Origin: Warburgia ugandensis
Lineage: Eukaryota > Streptophyta > Magnoliopsida > Canellales > Canellaceae
Length of the DNA stretch: 64,000 nucleotides
Reading direction: 5' to 3'
Assembly (NCBI GenBank): GCA_035236585.1
Contig: CP141135.1
Coordinates: forward strand, 1,522,001 to 1,586,000
Of the stretch, positions 1 to 13,306 are shown piece after piece. The position numbers were made by a program, and so were the translations under genes. The stretch's first letter is position 1, and every line of letters begins with the position of its first letter. The notes under the pieces are model-generated. The model was not told the origin of the DNA and did no database searches. It saw nothing but the letters and a program-made list of their open reading frames with translations.

Positions 1-3000
1 GATTTGTTTCTCTCTATGGCACTGGCTGAGGTATGACCAGAAAACAAGAATGAGTATGTGTCTTTTAGATGTTGTTTTGTGCCATACTCACTCCCATTGG
101 CCTTTGGTTTAGTGTGCCATTGCAAAGACTAGTTTTGAGAAAAACAAAGTTTCTCAAGGATTTGAAGCCCTTGCTCGTGCTCAGTATCTACTCCGGAGCA
201 GGTCTTCTTTAGCCAAAATGCCTTTGTTATCACAGGTAATTGTTTATGCCCTCGGATTTCATCTGCTAATAAATTTGATTCTTATTTGGAAGAAGTTTGT
301 CACTTGTGGGTTTTAGATAGAAGAATCCTTGGAGGAGCTTGCACCTGCTTGTGCTTTGGAGCTTCTAAGCATGCCCCATATGCCTGCAAATTCTGAAAGG
401 AGACAGGGTGCGATTGCTGCTTTACGTGAATTGCTCAGACAGGGGCTTGAAGCTGAAACCTCCTGCAGAGTTCAGGACTGGCCGTCCTTCTTGAGCCAGG
501 CATTGAATAAGTTAATGGCTGCTGAAATAGTAGATCTTCTTCCTTGGGCGAACCTATCTACTACTAGGAAGAACAAGAAGTCACTTGAGTCACTGAATCA
601 AAGGGTTGTAATTGATTTCAGTTGTTTCTATACGGCCATGCTAGCCCACATTGCCTTAGGATTTTCAGGCAGGCAAACGGATATGGTATGTGATTTCTTT
701 TGCTGCTCATAGCATTTCTGTTGACTTGGGTCTATCCTATTATATTCTTGATATCATGCATTCTGCAGATCAATAAAGCAAAAAGCATTTGTGAGTGCTT
801 GGTGGCATCAGAAGGTGTTGATTTGAAGTTTGAGGAGGCTCTTTGCTCTTTCCTACTTCGGCAGGTAAATGTTTCATAGGGCATCATGCTTTTTCCCATA
901 TTGGAACTTACAGAAAAACTAAATGCTTGCTCTCAGGGTGGTGAAGCAGTGATTGCTGAAAGACTTCGACAGATTGAGATTAATGGAAGTCCTTCTCGGA
1001 CCTTTGAACCATCTGCTTCAGACAAAGACAAAAAGGATGGCACTTTTGTGAATGAATCATTAGTATGTTATTTACTATCCATTATATAGCTATTGCATTT
1101 TTAAGTATTATGCTAAAAGGTATTTTTTAGTTTTGTATTCTTGAGGTCATCTGGAAGCTTGTGTCTTCTGATATAACAATGCTTTTGACATCTTTTGTTA
1201 ACAAATTTTATGAAGGGATAAAATATATAAACTTAAACTCCCTTGGTTACATAACTGGACTGTGGAACTTGCTTCCCATCTTATAACTACCTTCTTTTCT
1301 ATTCCTCCTTCCTGAATAATACAAAGCTCCATTAGCTCCTCTTCCAGCTATTTAAGTATTAATCATTGTTTAGTAACTCATGCTTTGACAATAACACATC
1401 CTATTAGAAAGGACAACCTGGACAAGCCAATGATTAACATGAAGAATTTCTTACTGACTGATTCAAGCAGGTTAAAGGAGTACTTCATGTTGTTGAATAA
1501 CGAGAGTTGACTTGGGAAGTCAATGCTTGACTGGAGAGGTTCAAACAGTAATTTAGACAATAAAGTATGTTATTAGTACATAGTTTATGTTCTATGATAT
1601 AAAGCAAAGAACTTTGGGGGAACAGCAGATGCACTGTCTGATGTTACTCAAATTGTGGGCCTTGTATTTTCTTTGGATGAGTATAAGGCATCATCTAACC
1701 CTAGGCCAATTTTTCATTTTTCTGAATTGGTAGTGCTATATACCTGGAGATCATTACTGGAATGAGCTGGTGCTTTTTGCGGATCATGTGGGAAAGCTAA
1801 AAATTTGCTGCGTAGACTCTCACTCGTATCAGTATCCTCAAGCTTAGCTTTTGTCCAGGATCCAAGGGTATTGGGGAAGTTATTAGAGAATAAGGATCAT
1901 TTGCCAGAGGTTTTCCTTTTCTTATGGGATCCAATGGTTGAAGACAATAGCATAAGGGGTCTTTGGCTTCTCAACACTAAGTTTGCTCAGTGCTGGCATG
2001 GGGGTTGATTCTTTCAGTATCATCTTTTGGGCCAACAATGAATTGCTGGGCCCATGGAGACTAGCAGATGCTGTTAGGGAGAGCTGAGAGTGTAAGATTA
2101 ATGCTGTTTCTCGTTCTTTCTTCCACATTCCTCATAGATGATATAGGATTATTTCCTGCAGAAGAAAGTGCACTTGGGCATTTTCTACCTCCTTTGCTGG
2201 ATTATCTGTTTTTGCTTGGTGATATCCTTGTGACCAGCTTCAACATATGGAAACCCTTCTTTTCCACGGGAAATAATTACTTCTGCCGCAATCAGTTGAT
2301 ACCTGTAACCAAAGACAATTACCAAAAGAACCAGCTTAGGCTCAATTCCCTTTATTCTTATTCCGATTAATGCAGTGGCTGGATAATATGGTCCTTGGTA
2401 GGTGACTGGTATTCACTGTCTTATTCTTTATTGCTACTCAATATCAAGAATTTCTTGGCATGGCTTTTCAAAATTATTTGCAATTTGCACTTTCCTGGAA
2501 TGATATAAGTTACGATTGTATGCATATATTCCTAACTTCCCTTTATTAAGCTTTACATTGCTTGCCTTAAGGTCAAACTTTTCTTATGCCAGACGACCTG
2601 CTGAAATTGTCCAGGAAATATGGTTGAAGGATTCAGTGCTCGGACTGTTTTCAGATACACGGGATTGCTCTCCTGCACTGGTGTGTTTTCTAATGGTACC
2701 ATGAAACTATTAAAAATATTTTTGCTGGAAACGATATTTACTCCTTTTATGTCATTTATGAAGGTCAACTTTTTTGGGGGTGTTAGTGCTAGCAAGCAAA
2801 AGAAAGGAACTGCACTAACCAATACCAGTGTAAACCATAGATCTTTGTCCTTTGTTCTTCCACCTGACAACAGAAAGTCTGAGGAACCCCTTCCACATAT
2901 GAACTCCACACGGCATGTGGGAACAGCTGTGAAGCAACTGGCTCCAGCTAACTTGCAGAGTGAACTGATGGCAAGCAAGAATAGTAGTAGTGCTACTGCC

Positions 3001-4028
3001 CCACCTGTTCAACTAAAGCGAAGCCTTGGAACACATCATAGGAAAGTATGGGAGAGCTGGTGGGCAACAACTGACATTGCAGGGCGGATCACTTTAGTCA
3101 GTATAGTGGGATGTGTCATGTTTGCTGCCCTTAGATTGCTGCAAGTGCAATTTGGGCAGATGAGAAGCCCATCCAAATGGCACACTTCAGAGCCAAAGTT
3201 GGAGACAGGTGCTCTTGCTTGGCCCACAGAAACTAGTCCTGCCTGCATTGGTGGGGATAACATAGTAGGAAGGCTTGGAAAGATGCTGTCAGTGCTTAAG
3301 AAACAGCTTACACATACACCAGGTGCAGGAACTGTGCATAATTCGTGGCCTGTTGATGATCTTTCCTCGTTTACTAAGGCGCCTGCTGGTGCTAGTAGTT
3401 TTGTGCACAAGAGACAAATGCCATTGGAAGAAGCTGAAGCCTTGGTGAAGCAATGGCAAGATATCAAAGCTGAGGCTCTAGGCTTTAATCATCAAATAAA
3501 CAGCCTCTCTGAGGTCCTTGCAGACTCGATGCTTGATCAGGTAAAATATGTAAAATGTATTCCTGAGTTTTCCCTTCTTGTGATTAATACTCTCATTTCT
3601 GATTATTGTCAGCTCTTGTATGCTTTTTAACTGGTCTGGACCTTCTTCTACATTATGTGCATTAGTGGCAAGCCCTAGCAGCGTCTGCCAAAGCCAGATC
3701 TTGTTTTTGGAGATTTGTTCTACTTCGATTGTCTGTTCTACGGGCTGAGATTGTGACACATGTGATTGATGGGGAGATGGCGGAAATTGAGGCTCTGCTA
3801 GAGGAAGCAGCAGAGCTTGTTGATGATTCTCAGCCAAAGTACCCAAATTACTACAGGTATTTGTGATCCAAATATACCTATTTGGTTTCATGTAGATCTT
3901 TCTTTTGTGAAATTTTTAGTTACAGTTTAATGTTCGTTTACAGCACGTACAAAATTCGATATTTTCTGAAAAAGCAAAATGATGGTTCATGGAGATTCTG
4001 TGGAGGGGGCATTCAAACTCCAGCCTGA
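1..4028 (+). CDS. PARC6: Plastid division protein PARC6/CDP1, 3' part (exons of the last 620 residues)
   Basis: Seen: nine exons join in one frame: <1-30, 113-235, 317-685, 769-864, 937-1062, 2615-2680, 2764-3540, 3666-3856, 3944-4028 (TGA). All introns are GT-AG, and the exon lengths sum to 1863 nt. Family knowledge: the product matches PARC6 (CDP1/ARC6H), an inner-envelope chloroplast protein that recruits PDV1 and modulates FtsZ-ring assembly. Visible parts are the stromal helical region (motifs such as RRGAIAALRELLRQGL-like and LKFEEALCSFLLRQ), one membrane span at about residues 375-397 of this partial product (ITLVSIVGCVMFAALRLL), and the C-terminal intermembrane-space domain from about residue 489 (MPLEEAEALVKQW ... 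EIEALLEEAAELVD ... YKIRYFLKKQ). The first ~200 residues (transit peptide, J-like region) lie upstream of the window. The fifth intron (1063-2614, 1.55 kb) is unusually long against its 73-125 bp neighbours. PARC6 is preferred over ARC6 on the exon-by-exon match. No breaks are seen. Confidence 0.93.
1063..2614 (+). other. Long intron 5 of PARC6
   Basis: The intron runs from the GTATG donor to a CCAG acceptor, about fifteen times longer than the other introns of the gene. It holds open stretches (1805-2008, 2068-2370) with no family resemblance I can name. It probably expanded by an old insertion whose identity is lost. Confidence 0.6.
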
Positions 4029-4539
4029 TTCTCCCTCAGCATGCACTGGGAAATTCGTCATGCTGTTTGTTCCTGTGCAGTGGCTGTCACTGTTTCCTGA
4101 AGTTCAAATGGTTTCATCATGGGCCGTGATTATGAAGAATGACAAGCTGATTCCTGAAGCAAACTGGAAGATGAAGAATGAGAAGTTATAGACAGTGTTA
4201 TCCATTTCCAGGTCAGATTGGTGTGATTGTTACCCTCAATATGGAAAATGTTGGAGCAGATCTGACAATTCTTTTCTATAGACTTAGATCCTGTGAGCCT
4301 AGCTGACAAATCTCGCTTTACCAACCTCCACAAAGTGGCTGCCTTAGTAGCAAATCTTAACCACATTTTAGTTTTGACTTGTGTATATGATCTAACATGT
4401 GTTCTCGCAAGTTAATTCAAATAGTATACCCAATTTTTCTTCCTTGACTCTGTATGTAGGATAGTTGATTAGCAGATTCAATCAATTTCTGCTTTTTATG
4501 TTGAAGAGGAAAAATTAACTGTTAAGCTAAAGGTCGGAC
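4029..4539 (+). other. PARC6 3' UTR and downstream sequence
   Basis: No coding signal continues past the TGA at 4026-4028. The T-rich stretch from 4380 onward is a plausible 3' UTR/termination zone. No clear AATAAA signal was relied on. Confidence 0.4.
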
Positions 4540-5420
4540 CTGGTCGAATTATTGTCGTCTGGACCAGATCTTCAATGGTCTGCTTGCAGATTGCTGGACA
4601 TGGTGAAACGATATCGATGCACTGCAATACAGTAATTCACCTCCTAGAATCATGAGAAAAGTGCCATGGATAAGCTTCCATCTTTTTGGAACCACTGAAT
4701 CGTTCCACAAGTCTCCCTCAGTAATATCAGTACCTCTAGTTCTTGCCAAACGTTAATGACTCAGCCGTAGAGGTTCCAAGTTAAGAATTGCTTATATCTG
4801 TTTTTTATTTTTTACCATGTTTATGTCAGTTTCCTCGGTCAGACATGAATAAACCAGTCACCGGCCCCTCTTGATTTCCAATGGTTCCACCAATCCCAGT
4901 CCGACCTGGATTTCCTATACTTGTTCCATTACGTTAACCAGAATTTCCTTTTTGAGAGAGTTTATTTACGAATAATTTAGCTACAAAAGAGGAAGAGTTG
5001 CATGCAGGAGAGAAGGCCGAGAATATCGAGAACAGGAACACAAAAGCAAACAATCTGCAGCCAAATAAGCAGAACCTAACCTGCACCACTTGCATAGTTG
5101 CACCACCAGGCATTGGCTTTTTTGAAATGTAGTCATCCAAGAGTGGTTTCAGGGGAATTGCACAGGCCTTCCTCTCGTTTATCATATTTATCACGAGCTT
5201 AGAATCACTGTTAATGAGAAGCGTAGTAATTTTTAGATCAACCGGTAGAAGAATACCTTGTAGGAGCCCTTCCAGCTAAGCTGTGTTGTTGCTGCCTTCT
5301 CACAGAAATTTAGCGTAGCGCATGAAGAAGCCACTGTCATCCCGGATCAGTTCCCCCGTACCTGCAAGCTTTGAACCACCTTTTGCTGCTCCGTCGAATT
5401 CAAAACAAACCATCCTTAAG
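4540..5420 (-). mobile_element. L1-type LINE remnant: RNase H domain
   Basis: Read on the minus strand, 5415-5300 gives FEFDGAAKGGSKLAGTGELI followed by RDDSGFF, and 5220-5100 gives LINSDSKLVINMINERKA with further open sequence. This is the DGA-K-G ... G-G-L-RD ... ELEGLL ... SDS order of the RNase H domain at the 3' end of plant L1-like LINEs. A tail-like LARTRGTDITEGDLW stretch lies at 4749-4680. The frame is broken by stops and shifts, and no reverse transcriptase lies next to it. It is a dead fragment. Confidence 0.7.
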
Positions 5421-5578
5421 CAGGTTATGATCAATAGACTTGATTACATTTTGGGGCTTTAAGAGCTATCTAATAGAGGATGCAGAATGGACGACTCCTG
5501 CAGGTTACACCATGGACATCTTGATAAAATTCTAGATAAAATAGATCGATTCGAGGAGAAGCATTCCATCAAATCTGA

Positions 5579-5760
5579 GACTTTTGGCGTAGTGGTTAAG
5601 TCTTAACATTTGGTATCAAAGCAATTACCAGGCAGGGGTTCAAATCCCGGAAAGGGCAACCTCTAGAAAGGGTACATGGTGTTAGAGTGATGAAAGCTAC
5701 GACAAAAACTGGAGATGGCTATTTGGTCTAGAGTGTGAGCTGCCCTAGAGTAGGCGGCCA
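5579..5760 (+). mobile_element. tRNA-derived SINE
   Basis: TGGCGTAGTGGTTAAG (5585-5600) fits a pol III A box, and GGTTCAAATCC (5637-5647) fits a B box at normal tRNA-like spacing. The sequence after the B box does not fold as a tRNA acceptor, so a SINE head is more likely than a tRNA gene. Confidence 0.65.
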
Positions 5761-5880
5761 TGGATATAGACTGTAGAAGCACAGTGATGTGTTATGATCC
5801 AAAATGGGGCCAACTTGTGTTATGATCTCAAGAGAGCTCGCCAATGATATGAGACATTGGTTTAAGAAATTGAGTTAACA

Positions 5881-5940
5881 TATTCCATCAGTCCTAGGGC
5901 TTTTGGCATACTGGTTAAGTTCTTAGCACATCTTCTATTT
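5881..5940 (+). mobile_element. Partial second copy of the 5.6-kb SINE head
   Basis: ATTCCATCA, then GCTTTTGGCATACTGGTTAAG, repeats the flank and A-box segment of the element at 5565-5600. The B-box half is missing. It may be a local duplication or an independent truncated insertion. Confidence 0.45.
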
Positions 5941-6124
5941 GAAAGAGATTCTTAACAGCCCTCTAAAGAAACATTTTACTTCATGTTGAATATTCCAGTT
6001 CCATAGTTTGATCCAGAAAGTCTCTAACAAAGGAGTGAGAGGAGGAACTAAGAGCCTTGTTGGATGCTTTCAGCCACTGTGACATTTCAAGTATGATGAA
6101 TGGCTAAGAATTTTTATTTTTATT

Positions 6125-6320
6125 TTGTGGTTGTCAAATTCAGACCATTGTTTAATAGAAGTCCAACTGTCTCTTGTTGTGATCATAAGTAGAATTTTGC
6201 AAATGCTAGAATCATCCAATTCGGCAATGCTTTGTGAACTACTACACATCCATAGCACGAGAAATCAGATGAATGGTCGATCATCCAAGGGTGGGGCTCC
6301 TCTATGCAAATGTTGGTGCA
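6125..6320 (+). repeat. Dispersed non-coding repeat, copy 1
   Basis: The segment around ATGCTAGAATCATCCAAT and CAGATGAATGG ... CATCCA ... GGGGCTCC recurs in the same order at about 56915-57115. It shows no coding capacity and no clear terminal inverted repeat. The class is unknown, perhaps a MITE. Confidence 0.5.
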
Positions 6321-6689
6321 TGATGTGCCTTTTTTTTTTTTTGGGAGTAAGTAAAATCAGGCTCATATGCATAATATAAAAACAGTATTCATGTCACTAC
6401 ATTCTTGGAGAACTCAAAATCCAACGATAACAGGACATCAGACTAAGGAGGCTATTAACCTTTGTTATGAATTTGGGCTAATCCGAGTCCATCGGAACAT
6501 CAATAAACCGTCTATCTATCAATAGAGATATCGCGGTCAAAAAAGTCACATTCTTTGACCATAATTCATACTCAGTAAAATGCACAAGGGTTTCATGTGC
6601 CTCTCCATGTCATGGGATATACAAATCATACTCATCTCAGTAACCTTTTGAAATTCAGCCCATCATATCCATACATATTATCAATATAG
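6321..6689. other. AT-rich stretch, probably eroded Gypsy sequence
   Basis: No gene seen. It lies directly downstream (minus sense) of the recognisable Gypsy RT, so it may be the decayed rest of that element. Confidence 0.3.
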
Positions 6690-7060
6690 TAATTTCATCA
6701 ATTGGTATTATCCCGAGCTTGTAATAATCATAACAAATTCTAAAAATTGTCTTAAAGACATCTTAGTCTCAATTCTCAAATCAATATCCACCAATATCAT
6801 ACACATTAAAAGTTGATCATATAGATCATCAATGCATGATAAAGAATAACAATTCTCTACTATGGAGCTGTCAAACAGTCAATAGTCATTGCATAGCAAT
6901 AGGGCTCCGTCTCTTTTATCATAAAGAGGATTAATGCACCCCATGAAGACCCACCAGGTCTGATAAACCCTCGTCAAATAACTAATGTAGCTGGAACCCT
7001 TCTAGCTCAGCTAGGGCCATCCTATATGGCACTTTAGAAAGAGACACTATGTTTGATTCC
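6690..7060 (-). mobile_element. Ty3/Gypsy reverse-transcriptase remnant
   Basis: The minus strand reads SLSKVPYRMALAELEGFQLH, then DEGFIRPGGSSWGALILF after one stop, then IDDLYDQL and VDIDLR. This is the order (APYRMAPAEL, KGFIRPS-SPWGAPVLF, IDDLFDQL, KIDLRSGYHQ) of the Ty3/Gypsy RT fingers and palm. It is interrupted by stops. The upstream continuation may lie beyond RTE copy A (FHIDIDL-like at 10620-10598), which would mean the LINE landed inside this older element. Confidence 0.75.
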
Positions 7061-7074
7061 AAATCGATATCAAT
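7059..7074 (+). repeat. Target-site duplication of RTE copy A, left
   Basis: CCAAATCGATATCAAT. The matching copy at 10598-10613 reads CCAAATCAATATCAAT, one mismatch in 16. It sits right against the (CAT)n tail of the element. Confidence 0.85.
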
Positions 7075-10000
7075 CATCATCATCATCATCGAGACCTTAT
7101 CCCAATTAGGGGTCAGCCACATGAATCTTATTCCTCCATTCCACTCCATTAAATATCCTGGTTTCATTTAGTCCCAAAGTTTTTAAATCTTTCCTCACCA
7201 CTTCTATCCACGTTTTTTTGGGGCCTTCCCCTTGCCCTTTTGGAACCTTCTACTTGTATTGTCTCACTCCTTCTAACTGGTGCCATTGTTGGTCTCCTTT
7301 GGACATGTCCAAACCATCTGAGTCTAATATCCCTCATCTTATGACCTATTGGTGCTACCCCTAAATTTCCTCTAGTATTTTCATTTCTAATTATGTCATT
7401 TCTTGTTTTACCACTCATCCATCTCAACATCCTCATTTCTGCGACGCTCATCCTATGAGTATCATGTTCCTTAACTGGCCAACACTTTGATCCATAGAGC
7501 ATGGCCGGCCTTATAGCCATCCTATAGAACTTTTCCTTTAGTTTGAGTGGCACCTGCCGATCACATAAAACTCTAGATGCACATCTCCATTTGTTTCAAC
7601 CCGCTTGGATTCTTTGGGTAACTTCTCTCTCAATCTCTCCACTTTCATGGATCAATAGTCCTAAGTACCGAAAGAGGTCTTTCACAGGGACTTCTTGGTT
7701 ATCAATCTTGACTGGTGTTCCGCTCCTACTCTCCTTACTAAAATTACATTCTATATATTCTGTCTTAGTTTGGCTAATTTTAAATCCTTCAGATTTTAAT
7801 GCTTCTCTCCATAACTCTAGCTTTATGTTTACACCCTCCATTGTCTCATCAAGTAAGACTATATAATCTGCAAATAACATGCACCAAGGAATCTCCTCGT
7901 GCAAATGTTTTGTTAACTCATCCATAACTAATGGGAAGAGGTATTGACTCAATGCCGATCCTTGGTGCAATCCTACGTGACAGGAAAATCACCAGTCACG
8001 CCACTAGTGTTCTTAACATTTGTTACCGCTCCCTCATACATATATTTAATTATATCTATATACCCCTTAGAATCCTCCTTACCACCCAACACCCTCCATA
8101 TTAACTTTCTAGGGACTCTATCATAAGCTTTCTCTAAATCGATAAAGACCATATATAGGTCTTTCTTCCTCTCCCTATATTTTTCTACTAATTGTCTTAG
8201 TAAGAAAATAGCTGCCATGGTAGACCTCACAGGCATGAAACCAAACTGATTTTCCGATATAGTTGTTTTATGTCGCAGCCTCTTCTCAATGACTCTTTCA
8301 AAAAGTTTCATGGTGTGGCTCATAAGTTTGATCCCTCGATAATTAGTGCAGCTCTGAATGTGACCTTTATTCTTATAGATTGGTACAATAGAGCTTTTCC
8401 TCTGCTCATCAGGCATTTTCTTTGATTTTATAATCTTGTTAAACAACTTGGTCAACCAAACTACCCCAATATCTCCCATATGCTTCCAAACCTCTATTGG
8501 TACACTATTAGGCCCCATGGTCTTTTCTGATTTCATCTTTTTCAAGGCTTCTTTTACTTCAGATATTCTAATCCTACGTTCATATTTATAATATCCAATG
8601 TTATTTAGATTTATATTATTTTCAATCCCTATATTCTCAGAGCCATTGTCATTTAATAATTTTTGAAAGTATGTTTCCCACCTTTGTTTGATCTCCTCTT
8701 CTTTGACTAATACCCTTTGATCATCGCTTCTAATACACCTAACATGATCTAAGTCCTTACCCTTATATTCTCTTAATTTTGCAAGTTTAAACACATCTTT
8801 CTCACTTTCTCGTGTTCCTAATTTATTATAGAGTTCATCATATGCTTTAAGTTTAGCCTCACTTACTATTCTCTTAGCAATGTTTTTAGCATTCTTATAT
8901 TGTTCATAGTTTTCATTAGTTCTAATCTTCTGCACTGCTTCATAGTTCCTAAGACATCTTTTGGGTAACTTTAAAACGCATCCATTTTTCTTTAATAACT
9001 TTTTGCACTGTTTCACTCCACCACCATGTTTCCTTTACTAATAGCCTTTTACCTTTAGATATTCCTAAGACATCTTTTGCTACTTTCTTAATAGACTCAG
9101 TTATATTAGTCCACATGGTATTTGCTTCTGTTTCATAGTTCCAATTTCCTTCTACCATCAACTTATTAAATGAGGTTATTTTCTCTCCTTTTAAGTTCCA
9201 CCACTTAGTTTTTGAATATGTATTATGTTTAGTTCTTTTACTCCATCTTTTAATATGGATATCCATAACCATTAACCTATGTTGTGAGGTTAAACTCTCA
9301 CCAGGTATCACCTTACAATCCTTATATATAGATCGTTCATTATTTCTAAGTAGAAAAAAGTCTATTTGGCTTTTATGAAGTCCACTTTTAAATGTTATTA
9401 AGTATTCATCCCTCTTATTAAAGAGTGTATTTGCAATGAACAGCTTATATGGCAAAGCCAAATAGAGGATATTCTCCCCCATCTCATTTCATTCACCTAT
9501 ATCATACCCTCCGTGTATTCTATCATATCCTTCATTATCTTTTCTTACATGGCTATTTAAGTTTGCTCCTATAAATATCCCTTTTGTATTGGGAATTTCT
9601 TGTATGACTCCTTCTATATTTTCCCAAAACTGTCTCTTGATTATATCTTGTAACCCTACTTGTGGTGCATATGCACTTATAACATTTATAATCTGTTCTC
9701 CTAGAACAATTTTTATTGTTATAATTCTATCACTGATTCTTTTAACGTTCATAACTTTATCCTTTAATTCCTTATCCACTATTATTCCTACGCCATTTCT
9801 GTTATTTTTCTTTCCTACGTACCATAATTTTTACCCATCTATTTCTCTAGCTTTAGCCCCTTTCCACTTAGTTTCTTGAATACAAGCGATGTTGACTCTC
9901 CTACGTTTCATTGCATCTACTAACTCCAAACTCTTACCTGTCAATGTCCCTATATTCCATGTAGCGATACGAATCTTATGTTTTGGAGATACCTTATTTA

Positions 10001-10597
10001 CTACCGCCTTTCTCCATGGTGTGAACCCATGTCCACTTTTCACTACACCTGGTTTCTGATGCAGCGCATCGCTTCCGAGGGGATGCTCTAGCAGCCCTTG
10101 CCCACTTTTGACTACACCCAGGATCCAATGTAGTGCGTCGCTTCTGGGAGAACGCCCTAGCAACCCTTGCCTATTTTTCATTGCACCAGGGATCAAATGC
10201 AGCGTGTCGCTTATGGGGAATGTCTTAGCTTGAGGGAATGTCTGTTTTCGATTCATGTCATATTTGGGTTGTTGTAGTTTTAAAAAGCTAAAGATGATTT
10301 TCATTTATTCCTTACAAATTAATATACAAATGCATATTCATTTGTAAGCATAAAAGAAATGACAAAAATCATCTTCAACTAAACCCTTGCTGGCTGACAA
10401 CCTAATGCAAGGGTGGCCGTATTTTAAGAAGCTGGAGATGATTTTCATTTCTTCATCACAAACTAATATACAAATGCATATTCATTTGGAAGAAAGAAGT
10501 AACAGAATCATCTTCAACTTCCCCCTTGCCGTTTGGCACCTGACGCAAGACCCTCCTCCTTTTTCATCCGGGATTGGGACCGGTATTGGCGGAGTTG
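7075..10597 (-). mobile_element. RTE-type LINE, copy A, near full length, dead
   Basis: Minus-strand order: a 5' region with hairpin-forming repeats (10597-10280); an N-terminal segment with three ~21-residue repeats (about 10230-10030); an AP-like endonuclease ([18 protein letters not shown] at about 9960, [24 protein letters not shown]); a reverse transcriptase ([17 protein letters not shown] at about 8140, [12 protein letters not shown] at about 7960); a C-terminal region ([20 protein letters not shown]); and a (CAT)n tail. The RTE family ends in short 3' repeats, which fits. The coding region is split into at least six frames, and the catalytic motif C reads FADY instead of FADD. It cannot move on its own. 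Confidence 0.93.
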
Positions 10598-10613
10598 CCA
10601 AATCAATATCAAT
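10598..10613 (+). repeat. Target-site duplication of RTE copy A, right
   Basis: CCAAATCAATATCAAT, partner of 7059-7074 with a single G/A difference. Confidence 0.85.
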
Positions 10614-12255
<1,642 letters not shown>

Positions 12256-12258
12256 AGA

Positions 12259-12400
12259 AGGGCAGCGGGATGCATGAAGGTCTTGCATATGCTGGGTATG
12301 GGGAAGGAGCAGACCGTACCACAAAGGGTTTTTAGTATGCAGTCCCACCTCATTAATTTTTGTAAGAGCATATTTTCATGCCTCGTATACAACACAAAAG
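12259..12400 (-). mobile_element. Au-like SINE
   Basis: Reads as the reverse complement of the plant Au SINE: GGGCAGCG-like 3' end, GGTATGGGGAAGGAGCAGACC, ACAAAGGGTTT, then the 'aagagg-type' block and a decayed pol III head. Identification rests on the conserved block order shared with the elements at 12848 and 59100. Confidence 0.6.
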
Positions 12401-12572
12401 AATTATACGTCTTTATTTTTTATGCCTGTCTTTTGTTTGTTCATTATGTTTAGATCACATGAATGCAATCTAGAGCCGTCCATTGCTATGAATAAATGTT
12501 TATTATTATCAGTATCGAAGAAAAATGCTGAAAAAAGGAAAAAAAGAAAAAGATAATGACAAATTTTGAAAT

Positions 12573-12805
12573 ATGAGATGCCTTCTTGTCCCTGATGTTG
12601 GTAAAGTCTGCAAAACGATTGATTTATTGGAACCTAGAGTTACACCATCTAGACGACTTGAAACAGATATTATTGATGTGCCTGATGGTGATAAAATTTG
12701 CTCCTGCAGTGCAACGGTGTCTCCAGTTGTGAGGGACAATTCAGAAAATGTTTTTCGCGGGCTCAGTGCCGTCTTCTACAGGTGCTTAAGCCAACCACGG
12801 AAGTG
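12573..12805 (+). CDS. Unrecognised exon-like ORF
   Basis: An open stretch (residues such as CKTIDLLEPRVTPSRRLETD and DVPDGDKICSCSATVSPVV) with protein-like composition ends near a CTACAG/GTGCTT boundary at 12780, which could act as a splice donor. A second open stretch with similar character follows at 13064. I do not recognise the family. It may be part of a low-expression gene, a relic exon or chance. Confidence 0.25.
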
Positions 12806-12847
12806 ATCATAGGACAGATCAAGATCAGAGAGAACAAAGACGATAAC

Positions 12848-12965
12848 CCCGGTGCACGACGCTCCCGCCTATGCAGGGTTCAGGGAAGTGGCAATCTACA
12901 GGGGTCTATATTACATAATTTTACTTTGCATTTTTACAAGAGGCCATGTCTTGAACCTATTGCTC
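12848..12965 (-). mobile_element. Au-like SINE, truncated
   Basis: The blocks GGTGCACGACGCTCCCGCC, TGCAGGGTTCAGGGAAG, AGGGGTCTATA and TTTTTACAAGAGGCCATGTC are the reverse complement of the Au SINE body. The pol III head is eroded. Confidence 0.65.
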
Positions 12966-13063
12966 TAAGGCTCTCTGATGTGTGAGAGCCTTCTTTTAAT
13001 AGTACAATAGAAATAGGAAAGTCCCTCTCTCCTTGTTCAATGACTCCCAAGTAACGATCGACG

Positions 13064-13306
13064 TTGCTGGCTAAAAGAATCAGGCAGATCGCCCTGCAGT
13101 TACTTTCAGAATATCAAATTATCATGGCTGTCTCACTTGAAGCTCTGGCAATGGCGACCGTTGATTATCTCAAAACAGAGATTGAGTTTGATGAAACTTT
13201 AGGAGGAAGTTCTACCATATCTGCTCGCGGGTCCAGGACCAATCGAGAAAAGGATGGACGGGAAGGATGCATTGAGGATGAAGAACCAGGGATCGACCGA
13301 TATTGA
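13064..13306 (+). CDS. Unrecognised exon-like ORF, second part
   Basis: It opens with LAKRIRQIALQLLSEYQIIM and continues through AVSLEALAMATVDYLKTEIE to a TGA-closed acidic tail. If a stop at 13304-13306 is ignored, openness continues to about 13437 in the same frame (GERLDKSDDKGEVECKEQPD). The amphipathic leucine/alanine pattern looks protein-like. I cannot name the family or tie it firmly to the ORF at 12573. Confidence 0.25.
   Translation: MLAKRIRQIALQLLSEYQIIMAVSLEALAMATVDYLKTEIEFDETLGGSSTISARGSRTNREKDGREGCIEDEEPGIDRY

Noticed and set aside
2372..2400. Possible alternative PARC6 exon after TGCAG at 2375
   Set aside because: The reading WLDNMVLG resembles the true exon but hits a stop after GR, and the exon at 2615-2680 joins in frame on both sides.
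5581..5660. A functional tRNA gene
   Set aside because: A and B boxes are present, but no closing acceptor stem or anticodon arm is seen, and a partial copy lies nearby. A SINE head explains it better.
7164..10304. Host gene encoding an endonuclease/reverse transcriptase
   Set aside because: Four copies in the window, target-site duplications and many frame breaks identify an RTE LINE.
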